Source of the DNA: JAGVPT01 sp963717445
GTDB taxonomy: Bacteria > Bacteroidota > Ignavibacteria > UBA10030 > UBA8401
Direction of reading: 5' to 3'
NCBI GenBank assembly: GCA_963717445.1
Contig: OY970334.1
Span: 1,116,001-1,180,000, forward strand
Length of the DNA: 64,000 nt
Shown: one piece after another, positions 1 through 8,097 of the stretch
Layout: each line of letters starts with the position of its first letter
Position numbering within the stretch: the first letter of the stretch is position 1
Made by a program: the position numbers and the translations under genes
Notes under the pieces: model-generated
What the model was told of the DNA's origin: nothing
What the model saw: only the letters and a program-made list of their open reading frames with translations
Database searches by the model: none

Positions 1-552
1 AGCGATCCCTTCGGCGTAGCCGTCGGCTAGGGCTTCAAGCTTGATAAGCTGAGAATTCATGTAATTCGCTCCGGTCTTTGCCATCGTCGGAAGCGTATTC
101 GGCGCTGGCCGCGCCCACGAAGCAACGCGCACATCAATGCCCTTGTCAAGCGCATCCGCACCGAGATATTTTCCCCACTCCCAGACCACAATGCTGACGT
201 TGACCGGGCAACCTAGGGGACTTACGCCGACATCACCGTACCCTCTATACACTACCGGACGTATATAGCACGCCTTCAATTTATTCGCCTTAATGGTCTC
301 CTTGATCGCAGTCTCTATCTCTTTTTTCGTATAGGGGATTTCCGCTCGATAAATTCTTGCGGAATCGAACAACCGATCGATGTGCTTATCGAGACGGAAA
401 ATTGCAGAACCTTTTTTTGTTTCGTAACAGCGAATGCCTTCAAACCAACTGCTGCCGTAGTGAACGACATGCGACATCACATGGATCTTTGCATCATCCC
501 AGCTGACAAGCTTTCCGTTCATCCATATTTTTTCAACTTTTTTCACTGCCAT
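1..552 (-). CDS. ilvE: Branched-chain amino acid aminotransferase, N-terminal part, cut by window edge
   Basis: My translation of the minus strand gives 184 residues open to the window edge. This is a class IV PLP aminotransferase that makes or degrades leucine, isoleucine and valine in the cytoplasm. It begins MAVKKVEKIWMNGKLV, followed by the family block HVVHYGSSWFEGIRCYE at residues 29-45. The segment PTMAKTGANYMNS near residues 155-167 carries the expected PLP-binding lysine, K159. The ATG is preceded by only a weak GGGAT. The C-terminal half, about 120 residues by family size, lies outside the window. D-amino acid transaminase or aminodeoxychorismate lyase share this fold, but the N-terminal wording fits IlvE best. 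Confidence 0.9.
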   Translation of the reverse strand, partial: MAVKKVEKIWMNGKLVSWDDAKIHVMSHVVHYGSSWFEGIRCYETKKGSAIFRLDKHIDRLFDSARIYRAEIPYTKKEIETAIKETIKANKLKACYIRPVVYRGYGDVGVSPLGCPVNVSIVVWEWGKYLGADALDKGIDVRVASWARPAPNTLPTMAKTGANYMNSQLIKLEALADGYAEGIA

Positions 553-637
553 GGTATTGATCCCGTGTTTAAAGTTTCGTGATTGCGTATGAGATGGTAG
601 AAGTGAAAGACTAGCTTTGGTATCTTTGTTTATATTG

Positions 638-724
638 TAGGTTGTACGTTTTAGGTTTTACGTTTTACGTTTTAAGTTATAAGCGTCAGTTTCAACTTTT
701 CACTTTCCACTTTTCATTTTTAAT
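638..724. repeat. Degenerate ACGTTTTA / ACTTTTCACTTT junction repeats
   Basis: The gap between the aminotransferase start and the GNAT stop is filled by two families of degenerate short repeats. One is a run of ACGTTTT-like units, the other a run of ACTTTTCACTTTCC-like units. The second family recurs near 47800, 48600 and inside uvrA near 49770. No gene or clear hairpin is visible. Confidence 0.6.
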
Positions 725-1843
725 TTATATTTCCATCTCGTAAATTCTGTAGGTTTTGTACCGCTTTCCGTTCATCATTTCAGCGGCACGATTCATCATA
801 ACATTGTCTTCCAACACCCAGCTCGCTTCACCGTATTTATATCCGAGCTTCTTCGCCCGCGCTGCGGTCTCATAAAACAACACACCGGCTGCACCGGTCC
901 TTTGCTGCTCGGGAATGACCCCCAGAACAATAATGCGGACGAGGGTAATGAGTTTTTTCTTTGTATACAAATAGTATAAGCCGCTCAATAATCCGCCATT
1001 CTTATTATACTTCAACGGAACATTGATATCGGGAAGCGAGAGAGCAAAACCAATCGGCTGGCCCTTCGCCTCAGCAATGATGATCAGTTCGGGAACCACC
1101 ACCGGTTTCAAATCGGCCGCGAGCGCATCGAATTCCGCGTCGGACATCGGCACGGCGCCCCAGTTTTTCGACCATGCCTTATTGTACATCACCTTGATAC
1201 GATCGACTTCCTCTTTAAAGTGTTTCATATCTACGGAGCGAAACGTTAATCCTTCCCGCTGTTTAACGATTTCGTTGAACCGCACAAACCGTTCCGAGTA
1301 GACGGTGTCTTGATCGAGCAGATAGGCGTACAAGTCTTTCAGTTTCTTGAAGCCGTACTTTTCAAACAGCGTTCCATAATAGGGGGGATTGTACGTCATC
1401 AGGACGACGGGACTTCGGTCAAAGCCTTCAACGAGCAAGCCGTATTCGTCATTGACCGATGGATTGGCCGGCCCGCGCATTGCCGTCACGCCTTTCGATT
1501 GCAAATATTTTCTTGCAGCATCGAACAGCGCATTCGCGACAGCCTGGTCGTTGATCGATTCATAAAATCCGAAAAAACCTATGTTCTCATTATGCTCTTT
1601 GTTGTGGTTATGGTTGACAATAGCGCCGATGCGCCCGACAACTTTGCCGTTGCGCTCGGCAAGAAACAGTTCCATGTCGGAGTGAGCATAGAACGGATTC
1701 TTTTTTTTGTCGATTAATTTTTTCCTGTCCATCATCAACGGCGGAACCCATAGCGGGTCGTTCGCATAAATGTCCCACAGGAAACGGATAAACCTTTTCT
1801 CGTCGCTTTTTGAGCGAACCGGAAGAATAGAAACGTTCTCCAT
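725..1843 (-). CDS. GNAT-fold acyltransferase, candidate ceramide synthase (bCerS-like)
   Basis: This 372-residue soluble protein has the look of a duplicated GNAT acyltransferase. The N-terminal part (about 55-110) contains FLAERNGKVVGRIGAIV. The C-terminal part (about 250-372) contains VIPEQQRTGAAGVLF, which fits the acyl-CoA pyrophosphate loop, and ends with a GNAT-like NGKRYKTYRIYE strand. It lies just downstream of the serine palmitoyltransferase homologue and on the same strand. Known bacterial ceramide pathways use a GNAT-type N-acyltransferase (bCerS) to acylate the sphingoid base, so I infer that role. A generic N-acetyltransferase is the alternative. The ATG has AAGGGAA upstream. 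A hairpin separates it from the spt gene, so its expression may be partly uncoupled. Confidence 0.6.
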   Translation of the reverse strand: MENVSILPVRSKSDEKRFIRFLWDIYANDPLWVPPLMMDRKKLIDKKKNPFYAHSDMELFLAERNGKVVGRIGAIVNHNHNKEHNENIGFFGFYESINDQAVANALFDAARKYLQSKGVTAMRGPANPSVNDEYGLLVEGFDRSPVVLMTYNPPYYGTLFEKYGFKKLKDLYAYLLDQDTVYSERFVRFNEIVKQREGLTFRSVDMKHFKEEVDRIKVMYNKAWSKNWGAVPMSDAEFDALAADLKPVVVPELIIIAEAKGQPIGFALSLPDINVPLKYNKNGGLLSGLYYLYTKKKLITLVRIIVLGVIPEQQRTGAAGVLFYETAARAKKLGYKYGEASWVLEDNVMMNRAAEMMNGKRYKTYRIYEMEI

Positions 1844-1864
1844 GATGTGATTCCCTTATTAGTG

Positions 1865-1901
1865 AAAAGCCACGCGAAGGTTCTCACCCGGCGTGGCTTT
1901 T
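1865..1901 (-). terminator. Hairpin terminator or attenuator between spt and the GNAT gene
   Basis: A perfect 11-bp stem (AAAAGCCACGC with GCGTGGCTTTT) encloses a 15-nt loop. On the minus strand it is followed by a short T run that is part of the stem. On the plus strand five T residues follow. It lies in the 81-bp gap after the palmitoyltransferase stop, so it could end that transcript or attenuate the GNAT gene. Confidence 0.6.
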
Positions 1902-1924
1902 TCGAGAGTTTGAAAAAGGAGTGC

Positions 1925-3121
1925 TTAGTTAATCACGCCGAGCTTTTTTCCAATTGTGCCGAAGATTTCGAGTATTTTATCGAGATGCTTGTCTTCGTGC
2001 GTTGCCATGTAACTCGTCCTTAGCATTTCCATCCCCGGTGGAACGCCGGGCCGGACGAATGCATTCACGAAAACGCCGGCATCGTACAATTCGCGCCAAA
2101 AGAAAAGCGTCTTATCCGTCTCACCGATGATCACAGGAACGATGGCAGAATCACGACCGTCGATGATTTTAAACCCCATCGACTTAAAACCACTCCGCAT
2201 TTTTGAGGCATTATGACTGAGCCTCGCGATACGCTCCGGTTCCGCTTCCAGGATTTCCAGAGCGGCCAGGGCTGCGGCGACAGATGCCGGAGTCGGACTT
2301 GCGCTGAAAATAAGCGCGGGAGCAAAATGCTTCAGGTAATTAATGACGGATCGTTTTCCGCACACAAAGCCGCCTAACGAAGCAAACGTTTTACTGAACG
2401 TCCCCATCGTCAAATCAACATCGGCTTCGAGGTTGAAGTGGCTTGCCGTACCGCGACCGCCTTTACCGATGACGCCCGTTGCATGAGCGTCGTCGATCAA
2501 GATGCGGGCGTTATATTGCTTTGCAACTTTAACTAGCGAGGGGAGGTCCACAACTTCGCCCGATGTGCTGAACACGCCGTCCGAAACAACCAGCTTCCCG
2601 GCATCGAGAGGAAGATTCGAGAGAACCACTCCAAGATGTTTCATGTCGTTGTGCCTATACCGAACGACTTCAGCAGTCATCCCCAGCGCAATCATATTAC
2701 CGGCCACAATACATGCGTGATTGTCTTTGTCGGACACAACAAATTCACCCCGCTGGACGAGTGTCGGAATAATTCCCTGCGCAGTCTGAAACCCTGTACT
2801 GAAGAGCAGACATTCCTCGCTCCCGATAAATTTTGCAAGACGCCCTTCCAGCTCTATATGGAGGTCAAGCGTGCCTGTAAGATAACGAGAGCCGGAGCAG
2901 CCGGTGCCGTATTTGCGAATAGCTTTTTCGGCCGCTTCTTTTACCTTTGGATGAGCGGTGAGGCCGAGGTAATTATTCGAGCCCGCCATAATGACCTGCC
3001 GGCCTTCCATTTGTACCACAGGTCCTTCGTTGGCCTGAATAGGCCGAAAATACGGATAGATTCCTTGTTGTTTAACTTCATCAGCAAGAGTAAAATTTGA
3101 ACACTTATCGAATAGATCCAA
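1925..3121 (-). CDS. spt: Serine palmitoyltransferase homologue (alpha-oxoamine synthase family)
   Basis: This is a PLP enzyme of the alpha-oxoamine synthase family, which condenses an amino acid with an acyl-CoA and releases CO2. Its 398 residues match the bacterial SPT/KBL size. Family marks are visible: GSNNYLGL at 48-55, GTGCSGSRYLTGT at 72-84, the stacking histidine in DNHAC near 135, DDAHATG at 210-216, and the PLP lysine in TFSKTFASLGG (K244). The N-terminal PYFRPIQANEGPVV block resembles sphingolipid-making SPTs rather than BioF or HemA. Translation appears to start at TTG, with a clear AAGGAG 6 nt upstream. Its neighbours, a GNAT acyltransferase and a divergent NAD-dependent epimerase, point to ceramide synthesis. 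A 2-amino-3-ketobutyrate CoA ligase remains possible because no threonine dehydrogenase partner can be seen to exclude it. Confidence 0.8.
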   Translation of the reverse strand: MDLFDKCSNFTLADEVKQQGIYPYFRPIQANEGPVVQMEGRQVIMAGSNNYLGLTAHPKVKEAAEKAIRKYGTGCSGSRYLTGTLDLHIELEGRLAKFIGSEECLLFSTGFQTAQGIIPTLVQRGEFVVSDKDNHACIVAGNMIALGMTAEVVRYRHNDMKHLGVVLSNLPLDAGKLVVSDGVFSTSGEVVDLPSLVKVAKQYNARILIDDAHATGVIGKGGRGTASHFNLEADVDLTMGTFSKTFASLGGFVCGKRSVINYLKHFAPALIFSASPTPASVAAALAALEILEAEPERIARLSHNASKMRSGFKSMGFKIIDGRDSAIVPVIIGETDKTLFFWRELYDAGVFVNAFVRPGVPPGMEMLRTSYMATHEDKHLDKILEIFGTIGKKLGVIN

Positions 3122-3202
3122 GACGTCTCCTTGTGAAAGTATTTTCCCGTCTCCGCAAAAGCTGCCATATGCATCACCTCAATCCACCTTTAATATGTTA
3201 CG

Positions 3203-3231
3203 TTGATTATTAAAAGTGTTTTCAATATACT
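3203..3231 (+). promoter_or_regulatory. Sigma-70-like promoter of the epimerase gene
   Basis: TTGATT at 3203-3208 and TATACT at 3226-3231 are separated by 17 bp. They lie 34 bp before the ATG of the plus-strand epimerase. This is a match to the general bacterial consensus only. The Bacteroidota-type consensus (TTG / TAnnTTTG) is not evident here. Confidence 0.4.
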
Positions 3232-3264
3232 CTATCGTCAAAAAAAAGTCAACCGAAAGAAAAT

Positions 3265-4254
3265 ATGAATTCATCTACGGCATTCGTTACAGGCGGAACG
3301 GGTTTCATCGGCAGCCACCTTGTCGAACGGTTACTCTCCCGTGGTTACAGGGTTCGCTGTTTAATCCGCAACGAAAAGAAAAAAGGATACCTTGAAAAAC
3401 TTCCCGTCGATTTTTACACCGGCGATCTCTTTTCATCGGCTGTGCTCGATAAAGGTATTTCCGGGGTCGATTACGTCTACCACGTCGCCGGCGTTGTAGG
3501 GTCGAGAAACAAAGAGGGCTTTTACAAACAAAACAGGGACGGAACAAAAAATATTGTCGAGAGTACTTTTCGCGTTAATCCCCATCTTAAAAAATTCATT
3601 TTCATCAGCAGCGGCGCGGCGGTCGGTCCTGCGGACGCTTCAAGGATGGTCGACGAATCAACCCCGTACCATCCTATCACGACGTACGGAAAAAGCAAGA
3701 TGGAGGCCGAACTGGAAGTTCTGAACCTCAAAGGCTTGCTCCCAATTACCATCGTCCGTCCGACTGCCGTGTACGGCCCTCGAGACCCTGCAACGTTCGA
3801 CTATTTCAACACCATAAACAAAGGTTTGGAACCGCTTGTGGGATTTAAAGACAAAGTAGTAAGCTTAGTACATTCCACAGACCTTATTTCGGGGGTCATC
3901 CTTGCAGGTGAAAGCATCATATCTGCAGGACAAATATATTTTTTGGGAAGCGACCGACCGTATACGTGGCGTGAAATCGGCGATGCAACAAAACTGGTTA
4001 TGGGCAAGAAAACGTTCAGGGTTCGACTTCCCGAACCACTGGTGTATGCAGTGGCAGTAACTGCGGGGCTATTATCGTCGTTCAGCGAAAAACCGTCGGT
4101 CCTGAATTTTGAAAAAGGCCGCGATATGGTGCAGGACTATTGGTCGTTTGATTCCACAAAAGCCAAACGCGACCTCGGATATACGCCGGTGGTTACGCTC
4201 TTCGAAGGAATAAAAGAAACTGTAGAGTGGTACACACAAAACGGTTGGATGTAA
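3265..4254 (+). CDS. NAD-dependent epimerase/dehydratase (extended SDR), candidate ceramide reductase CerR
   Basis: This 329-residue extended short-chain dehydrogenase has a nucleotide-binding TGGTGFIGSHL at residues 9-19, serines S115-S116 in ISSG, and the catalytic YGKSK (Y141, K145). The downstream RPTAVYGPRDP block is typical of nucleotide-sugar epimerase-like folds. It is transcribed divergently from the spt homologue across a 143-bp spacer. In the described alpha-proteobacterial pathway an epimerase-like enzyme (CerR) reduces the 3-keto group of the sphingolipid intermediate, so I infer that function. The next gene makes polyprenyl-linked sugars, so a sugar epimerase or reductase is the main alternative. 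Confidence 0.65.
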   Translation: MNSSTAFVTGGTGFIGSHLVERLLSRGYRVRCLIRNEKKKGYLEKLPVDFYTGDLFSSAVLDKGISGVDYVYHVAGVVGSRNKEGFYKQNRDGTKNIVESTFRVNPHLKKFIFISSGAAVGPADASRMVDESTPYHPITTYGKSKMEAELEVLNLKGLLPITIVRPTAVYGPRDPATFDYFNTINKGLEPLVGFKDKVVSLVHSTDLISGVILAGESIISAGQIYFLGSDRPYTWREIGDATKLVMGKKTFRVRLPEPLVYAVAVTAGLLSSFSEKPSVLNFEKGRDMVQDYWSFDSTKAKRDLGYTPVVTLFEGIKETVEWYTQNGWM

Positions 4255-4394
4255 ATCGGCCGTTTTCCCCGCCTTACCGTGAACAATCCGAGAGTTCAAA
4301 CCTGCTACCTGTTCTATCATTGTGCATTGTGTTGAAACCCTCCCCGTTTTTCGATATATTAATCGAGTTCCTTCAAACACAAACCCTCATAGAG

Positions 4395-5813
4395 ATGTCG
4401 AACCAGCGCCGCAACGATTTTCTCATTCCTCTTCTTGCCGTCGTTTCAGACGCTGTTGCCATCGAAGCTGCGTTTCTTCTCTCGTACTGGCTTCGTTTTT
4501 TTTCTCCTCTCACATCAACTTTTGAAGTAACGCGTGGAATCCCGCCCCTCACGACCTATGTAAACAGTTCGCTCATCTTTATTCCGATGTGGCTGCTGGT
4601 CTTTCAATCCCGCAGGTTGTACGGCGCGCGCCGTAATTCGCATTTGAGCGACGAGTTCTTTGCCATCGTCCGGCTTGTGAGCATCGGGCTGCTCATCGTC
4701 ATGAGCGCGACTTTTTTCTACAGAACTTTTTCATATTCGCGCGGGGTGTTCATCCTCTTATGGGGAACTTCCATCGCGACAATAACAACCGGCAGGTTTT
4801 TAATTATGGGGTTTGAGAAGCACCTCTATCGCCGGGGCAAGGAGTTGAAAACCGTTGCCATCGTAGGTTCCAACGAAGCGGCCGATGGAATTTTTTCACT
4901 TCTCTCTTCTCGTCCTTCTCTCGGTTACCACGTTGTAGGATACTATGCAGATTCGCCGGCCTCATCGGCGCTAAAACTTTCCGGGGCGAAATATCTCGGT
5001 CCGATCAAAGCACTTCCGAGCGGCATTGCGGCATATCGTCTTCAGGCTGTGCTGATTGCGCTGTCGTACAAAGAACACCCTCAACTTCTGGAAATGATCC
5101 GCGACGCGGAAGGACTGAATGTTGAATTAATGATGGTTCCCGACATGCTGGACATGATGACGAGCCGGGTCCGCATTCAAGACATCGAGGGCATTCCGTT
5201 TCTCAAGATTAAAGAGATACCCCTCTCCACATGGAACCGCATCAGCAAACGCGCATTCGACCTTTTTTTCTCGGCGCTCATTCTTGTGCTAACGCTGCCT
5301 CTCACAGTGATTTTGGCCGCCATCATTAAGGTATCTTCCAACGGCCCGATATTTTTCATCCAGGAAAGAATAGGATTGGACGGGCGGACATTTTTTCTCG
5401 TTAAGTTCCGCACAATGCGGACCGACGCCGAAGTTTCTACCGGACCGGTCCGGGCAAAAAAAGGGGACCCGCGTACGACTTCGATCGGAAAAATTCTTCG
5501 CCGAACGAGCCTGGATGAACTCCCGCAATTATGGAATGTCTTGGCTGGAGACATGAGTATCGTTGGCCCGAGGCCAGAGCGCCCCTTCTTCGTCGAACAA
5601 TTCAAAGGGAGAATTCCCCGGTATCTTGAACGCCATCGCGTGAAGACCGGTATGACTGGATGGGCGCAGGTCAACGGCCTGCGCGGCGATGCACCGATTG
5701 ACGAAAGGACGAAGTACGATGTGTTTTATGTCGAGAATTGGTCTCTCGTATTCGATATGAAAATTATTTTGAAAACAATACGCGCAGTGATTTTTGGCAA
5801 GGACGCGTACTGA
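4395..5813 (+). CDS. Undecaprenyl-phosphate glycosylphosphotransferase (WcaJ/CpsE-type)
   Basis: An inner-membrane enzyme that transfers a sugar-1-phosphate to undecaprenyl phosphate, starting exopolysaccharide or O-antigen synthesis. I place the start at MSNQRRNDF, giving 472 residues. The frame is open further upstream but would overlap the preceding gene and adds no family sequence. Several N-terminal membrane helices are followed by a CoA-binding-like domain (TVAIVGSNEAADG). The C-terminal bacterial sugar transferase domain starts at KRAFDLFFS, with FFIQERIG, the KFRTMR box, RRTSLDELPQLWNVLAGDMS, VGPRPERP and TGMTGWAQVNG. The sugar cannot be told from sequence. No other capsule genes are nearby. 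Confidence 0.9.
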   Translation: MSNQRRNDFLIPLLAVVSDAVAIEAAFLLSYWLRFFSPLTSTFEVTRGIPPLTTYVNSSLIFIPMWLLVFQSRRLYGARRNSHLSDEFFAIVRLVSIGLLIVMSATFFYRTFSYSRGVFILLWGTSIATITTGRFLIMGFEKHLYRRGKELKTVAIVGSNEAADGIFSLLSSRPSLGYHVVGYYADSPASSALKLSGAKYLGPIKALPSGIAAYRLQAVLIALSYKEHPQLLEMIRDAEGLNVELMMVPDMLDMMTSRVRIQDIEGIPFLKIKEIPLSTWNRISKRAFDLFFSALILVLTLPLTVILAAIIKVSSNGPIFFIQERIGLDGRTFFLVKFRTMRTDAEVSTGPVRAKKGDPRTTSIGKILRRTSLDELPQLWNVLAGDMSIVGPRPERPFFVEQFKGRIPRYLERHRVKTGMTGWAQVNGLRGDAPIDERTKYDVFYVENWSLVFDMKIILKTIRAVIFGKDAY

Positions 5814-5846
5814 ATTGTCACGGAGACACGATTGCTTTAGAAAAAC

Positions 5847-6143
5847 ATGGTCACACTTTTCGTTTTCTACATCCATACCGTCGCGGCCGTCTATGCCTTT
5901 ACGGACCAATACCAGGAAGAAGGCATAGGCGCAGGAGCTCTTGCTGTTGCTTTTATGGGAATAGTGTTTTCCGTCGGCTGGAGTATCAGCACCTTCATAC
6001 TGAAATTCTTTGTGAGTGAAAAGGGGTTTGGCATTTATTTCAACAGGGACGCGATCTCGCTCGCGCTTTTGACTCTCGGAGAAGCGGTATTTTATTATTT
6101 GTATTTGAAGGGGACCAAAACGAAGAGAACTACTTCATCTTGA
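5847..6143 (+). CDS. Small predicted membrane protein, unknown function
   Basis: A 98-residue protein of unknown family. Three hydrophobic stretches (about 1-17, 28-53 and 70-88) suggest a small integral membrane protein, with the lysine-rich end KGTKTKRTTSS likely cytoplasmic. It follows the glycosylphosphotransferase by 33 bp on the same strand and may be co-transcribed. Its last 14 bases overlap the end of the convergent TonB gene. I see no catalytic motif. Confidence 0.6.
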   Translation: MVTLFVFYIHTVAAVYAFTDQYQEEGIGAGALAVAFMGIVFSVGWSISTFILKFFVSEKGFGIYFNRDAISLALLTLGEAVFYYLYLKGTKTKRTTSS

Positions 6144-6924
6144 AATTGAAGATTATCGTGCACACTTGATCAAGCGCAGGCTGGGCGCTTTGGAGGGATT
6201 GAAATCTCCACAATCGCACTTCTTTGATTGCAGCATTCTCCAGGCGAGTGTTCCCCTTTTGCAACGGCTGGATGGATTTGACCGTTCCCCTGGGCTGGAC
6301 AACGACTCGTAACTTTATCTGAGCTTCAACATTAACGTCGGGCGGATACTTCGGCAAATCGCCGGAAATGAGATTCCGGATTCTGCCGCCGGCCCATTGG
6401 ACATTGTACGAGATATTGTTTCCGATTGAATTGCCGACACCGCCGGCGTTGAAGGGCGGTGCCACGTCGGAACCGGTCGCAATTCCCGGTTTTCCGACAA
6501 CATCTTCCTTCCCACCCGGAAATCCTATCGCCGATGACGGGGGCGCCTCACGCTGAACATCGGCCATCCCTTTTCTCTCGCCCGGTATTGCTACCGGATT
6601 ATCATTCGCCTCTAATTTTTTTGTAGGCCTCGCATTCACAATTTCATCGGAAGGAAGCGAATTCTGCGCTGTCGGGAGATCAACTCCAACTCCGGTTGCA
6701 GCAACCCCAGTCTGACCGAGAGGAGGCGGCGCTGTCCCTTCTGGGAGTGCATCACCTTTCGGCATCGGTCCGAACGACAATGCAACCCCTCCACCGAACG
6801 AAAACTCGACAAACTCCTGTTGCTGTACTTCCGGCTGCGGGGGCCGCACAAAGAAAAGCATGAACCCCGCGGCGACGTGAAAAACGATGGAGCCCGTCCA
6901 ACCAAAGGCCGTTTCCCGTGTCAT
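6130..6924 (-). CDS. TonB-family energy transducer
   Basis: A 264-residue protein with one N-terminal membrane helix (about 8-25), a long low-complexity periplasmic linker, and a C-terminal TonB-like domain from about 180. The C-terminal part contains VNVEAQIKLRVVVQPRGTV and ends with a strand bearing VCTIIFNF. TonB/TolA proteins carry proton-motive energy from ExbB-ExbD or TolQ-TolR to the outer membrane. The linker is glycine- and proline-rich but lacks long EP/KP repeats. It is the last gene of the operon after exbB and exbD, 10 bp behind exbD. Whether it serves the beta-barrel protein of the same operon (TonB-like) or cell division (TolA-like) is open. Confidence 0.85.
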   Translation of the reverse strand: MTRETAFGWTGSIVFHVAAGFMLFFVRPPQPEVQQQEFVEFSFGGGVALSFGPMPKGDALPEGTAPPPLGQTGVAATGVGVDLPTAQNSLPSDEIVNARPTKKLEANDNPVAIPGERKGMADVQREAPPSSAIGFPGGKEDVVGKPGIATGSDVAPPFNAGGVGNSIGNNISYNVQWAGGRIRNLISGDLPKYPPDVNVEAQIKLRVVVQPRGTVKSIQPLQKGNTRLENAAIKEVRLWRFQSLQSAQPALDQVCTIIFNFKMK

Positions 6925-6934
6925 CGGTGATGCC

Positions 6935-7348
6935 TCACTGTCCTGCTTGCGTCGGGGCTTCCGTTGCGATCATGAACCGTTGGGCGCCAATGCCTTTAGC
7001 AATGTCAATCAAATCCACGGCGCTCTGGAGCGACACCGATTGATCTGCACGAACGACAATAACATGATCGCGGTCCCGGTCGAGAATGGGGATGAGTTTC
7101 TGAGCGAGGGTGGTCTTTGTAACCTCTTCATTTCCTAGAAAAATTCTCCCTGTGCTTGTGAGTGTCACGACAGATTGCCGGTCAGACTGCACTTCGCCCG
7201 TCTGCATTTTCGGGAGCTGTACTTTAATCCCGGGAGTCACCACAAACGACCACGAAAGGAGAAAGAAGATAAGCCACTGCATCACCATGTCGGCAAACGA
7301 TGCATAATTAAAAGCGGGGTTAAATTTATTTCGCGCGGTAAATTTCAT
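6935..7348 (-). CDS. ExbD/TolR-type biopolymer transport protein
   Basis: A 137-residue inner-membrane protein with one helix (about 18-38) and a periplasmic domain, the usual ExbD/TolR layout. The protonatable aspartate of the family is present as D20 in SFADMVMQWLIFF. The periplasmic part contains VTLTSTGRIFLGNEEV and VIVVRADQSV, typical ExbD strands. With the upstream ExbB homologue it should form the proton channel that powers the TonB/TolA-like protein. It sits 14 bp downstream of exbB. Confidence 0.9.
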   Translation of the reverse strand: MKFTARNKFNPAFNYASFADMVMQWLIFFLLSWSFVVTPGIKVQLPKMQTGEVQSDRQSVVTLTSTGRIFLGNEEVTKTTLAQKLIPILDRDRDHVIVVRADQSVSLQSAVDLIDIAKGIGAQRFMIATEAPTQAGQ

Positions 7349-7362
7349 TTGCTCACAGGTTC

Positions 7363-8073
7363 TTAGTCTTTCGGTTCAAAGAATTCGTCCTCTTCACTGA
7401 ATACTTTTTTCACCCGTTGTTCTTTATTGGCCGATTGAACGGGAGGTTCGGTCGAGGAATGGGCGGAAGGTTTCAAAAAACCGAGGAATTCATCCGCCGC
7501 GGCTTCCAGGGAAAACGTGACCTGGTTTACGCGTCCGACATAATAATTGTAGAACCCAAGGGCCGGAATGCCCACGATAAGACCGCAGGCACTCGAAAGC
7601 ATTGCCTCCCAAATACCGCCGGCAAGATTTCCGGAATTCACATTCCCCCCGAGCATCTCGATTGTCCGAAAAGCATTGATCATGCCGACCACTGTTCCAA
7701 GAAATCCGAGCATCGGTCCGATACCGGCGATGTTTGCAAGAATCCCAAGATGATTTTCTAGACGGTTGACTTCTTCCTTCCCGGCAGACTCAATGATCGC
7801 CCGCACCGCTTCATGCCCCCCCTCCATACCGGCGATTCCTTTACGAAGAACGATCGGAACGGAGGCGTTGCTCTGCGCGCAGGCATTGAGAGCTCCAACA
7901 AGATCATTCCGCGACAATGCGCTGCGCAATTTGAGCATCAGGGGCTTCCTATCGAATTTCGCTCCTCGCAAAACGAAGAACCGTTCGATAATGATGGCCA
8001 CTGCGAGAAGCGAACAAAAAAGAATCGGCCACATTACAATTCCTCCCTTCAAAAAAAGCTCAAGTATATTCAT
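7363..8073 (-). CDS. MotA/TolQ/ExbB proton channel family protein
   Basis: This 236-residue protein has three hydrophobic segments (about 10-30, 107-132 and 150-172). The core reads NIAGIGPMLGFLGTVVGMI, followed by a threonine/serine-poor GIWEAMLSSACGLIVGIPA, the TolQ/ExbB signature region. It forms the stator with ExbD and converts proton flow into motion of the TonB/TolA partner. The last 40 residues are charged and cytoplasmic (KKVFSEEDEFFEPKD). It follows the SPOR-protein gene by 24 bp. An ExbB rather than TolQ name cannot be decided from sequence alone. Confidence 0.9.
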   Translation of the reverse strand: MNILELFLKGGIVMWPILFCSLLAVAIIIERFFVLRGAKFDRKPLMLKLRSALSRNDLVGALNACAQSNASVPIVLRKGIAGMEGGHEAVRAIIESAGKEEVNRLENHLGILANIAGIGPMLGFLGTVVGMINAFRTIEMLGGNVNSGNLAGGIWEAMLSSACGLIVGIPALGFYNYYVGRVNQVTFSLEAAADEFLGFLKPSAHSSTEPPVQSANKEQRVKKVFSEEDEFFEPKD

Positions 8074-8097
8074 CTTTTCTCCTGTAGCAATGTGGGA

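Noticed and set aside
4270..4330. A possible tRNA-like GTTCAAACC word before the glycosylphosphotransferase
   Set aside because: No cloverleaf arms could be built around it; no tRNA was seen anywhere in the window.
4227..4394. A longer start of the glycosylphosphotransferase
   Set aside because: The extra 56 residues overlap the epimerase gene and do not resemble the family; MSNQRRNDF begins the normal domain.
5177..5674. A 165-codon frame opposite the sugar transferase domain
   Set aside because: It is fully inside a well-supported gene on the other strand and shows no independent motif.
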